Origin: Chloroflexota bacterium | Lineage (GTDB): Bacteria > Chloroflexota > Limnocylindria > Limnocylindrales > CSP1-4 | NCBI GenBank assembly: GCA_021812735.1 | Contig: JAKAMV010000170.1 | Location: 1-13,511, forward strand | DNA: 13,511 nucleotides | Reading direction: 5' to 3' | Part shown: in pieces, positions 13,130 through 13,511 of the stretch | How the letters are laid out: each line of letters starts with the position of its first letter | How positions within the stretch are numbered: the first letter of the stretch is position 1 | Notes under the pieces: model-generated | The model's database searches: none | The model's input: the letters and a program-made list of their open reading frames with translations, nothing else | What the model was told of the DNA's origin: nothing | Translations under genes and position numbers: made by a program

Positions 13130-13511
13130 ATGTGCGCAGCGGACCGGCGAACGCGGACGCGCAGGACGGTGCCGCGAGACCCAGCACCGGCCGGGTTCCC
13201 CGACGCCCCGCGGGCCGGCTCGGCCGACCTGAGCGAGGTGCCGTTCCGGGGCGTTCTCGACGGCATGCTCGAGGGCGTGGCCCTGCTCGATTCCGAGTTC
13301 CGCTTCCGCTATCTGAACGACGCGGCAGCACGCAACCTGGGCGCCACGCGCGAGGCCCTGTTCGGATCGTCGATCTTCGCCCACTGCCCCTGGCTACGCG
13401 GCACACCTCTCCACGAGCGCTTCATGGCGTGCGCCACGAACGGGCGGGCCGACCGGTTTGACGCGCCGTTCCCGACGATCGGCGGCTCGATCCGGTGGTT
13501 CGAGTTCAGCG
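13130..13511 (+). CDS. PAS-domain signalling protein, N-terminal part (cut by window edge)
   Basis: This frame is open to the right edge and encodes about 127 residues. After a basic, Arg/Thr-rich leader comes a clear PAS domain: LDGMLEGVALLDSEFRFRYLNDAAARNLG, then REALFGSSIFAHCPW, then a substituted strand ending SIRWFEFS. PAS domains of this type head histidine kinases, diguanylate cyclases or phosphatases; the output domain lies outside the window. The start is uncertain. The ATG at 13130 (MCAADRR) has a distant GAGG, while the GTG at 13169 has AGGA very close upstream. The frame stays open further left without a better start. The 257 bases between this gene and DUF2252 are extremely GC-rich and show no other gene. 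Confidence 0.72.
   Translation, partial: MCAADRRTRTRRTVPRDPAPAGFPDAPRAGSADLSEVPFRGVLDGMLEGVALLDSEFRFRYLNDAAARNLGATREALFGSSIFAHCPWLRGTPLHERFMACATNGRADRFDAPFPTIGGSIRWFEFS

Noticed and set aside
1..13511. CRISPR arrays, tRNA/rRNA genes, insertion sequences or transposases
   Set aside because: No spaced short repeats, cloverleaf-like segments, transposase motifs or terminal inverted repeats were seen; the 127-bp repeat has no mobile-element genes next to it.

Overview
The window is very GC-rich, densely packed bacterial DNA. It encodes an F420-type luciferase-like oxidoreductase, a DUF2252 protein, a chromate-transporter homologue and a SulP transporter. Together with the base composition and frequent GTG starts, this fits a high-GC Actinobacteriota or Chloroflexota lineage, probably from a metagenome. 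There is no rRNA or other taxonomic marker, so the phylum is an inference.

Layout. (1) Bases 1-99 are the 3' end of an OsmC-family gene and lie inside an exact 127-bp direct repeat whose second copy is at 8337-8463. (2) Bases 215-2089 hold an OsmC-family gene (OsmC-1), then a membrane-anchored thioredoxin-like protein and a CcdA/DsbD-type membrane electron carrier that almost abut. (3) An AT-richer island at about 2130-2170 carries a perfect 8-6-8 inverted repeat and looks like a regulated promoter. (4) Bases 2250-8435 form one co-directional run: OsmC-2, an ACR3/BASS-type transporter, a CDF metal exporter, a UspA-type protein, a ChrA homologue, a two-cluster ferredoxin fused to an FNR-type flavoprotein, a TusA-like sulfur carrier, and OsmC-3. 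Several start codons overlap the preceding stop. (5) On the minus strand lie an LLM-class F420-type oxidoreductase (8500-9384) and a SulP anion transporter with a STAS domain (9552-11303). (6) Divergent from SulP is a DUF2252 gene (11448-12872), followed by the start of a PAS-domain protein that runs off the right edge.

How the genes may work together. The 0.2-8.4 kb block combines thiol chemistry (three OsmC paralogues, thioredoxin/CcdA, TusA), an NAD(P)H-linked Fe-S flavoprotein and three transporters of metal, metalloid or oxyanion type. No arsenate reductase, ArsR, chromate regulator, rhodanese, DsrE or sulfite reductase is present. The simplest reading is an envelope and cytoplasmic stress island handling reactive sulfur, thiols and oxyanions or metals. 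The unusual aspects are that two of the three OsmC proteins lack the second catalytic cysteine, the ACR3-like transporter lacks the helix-9 glutamate of arsenite exporters, and the repeat places the whole 8.3-kb block between identical 127-bp ends. That last point could mean tandem amplification, a circular form, strain variation or an assembly-graph overlap.
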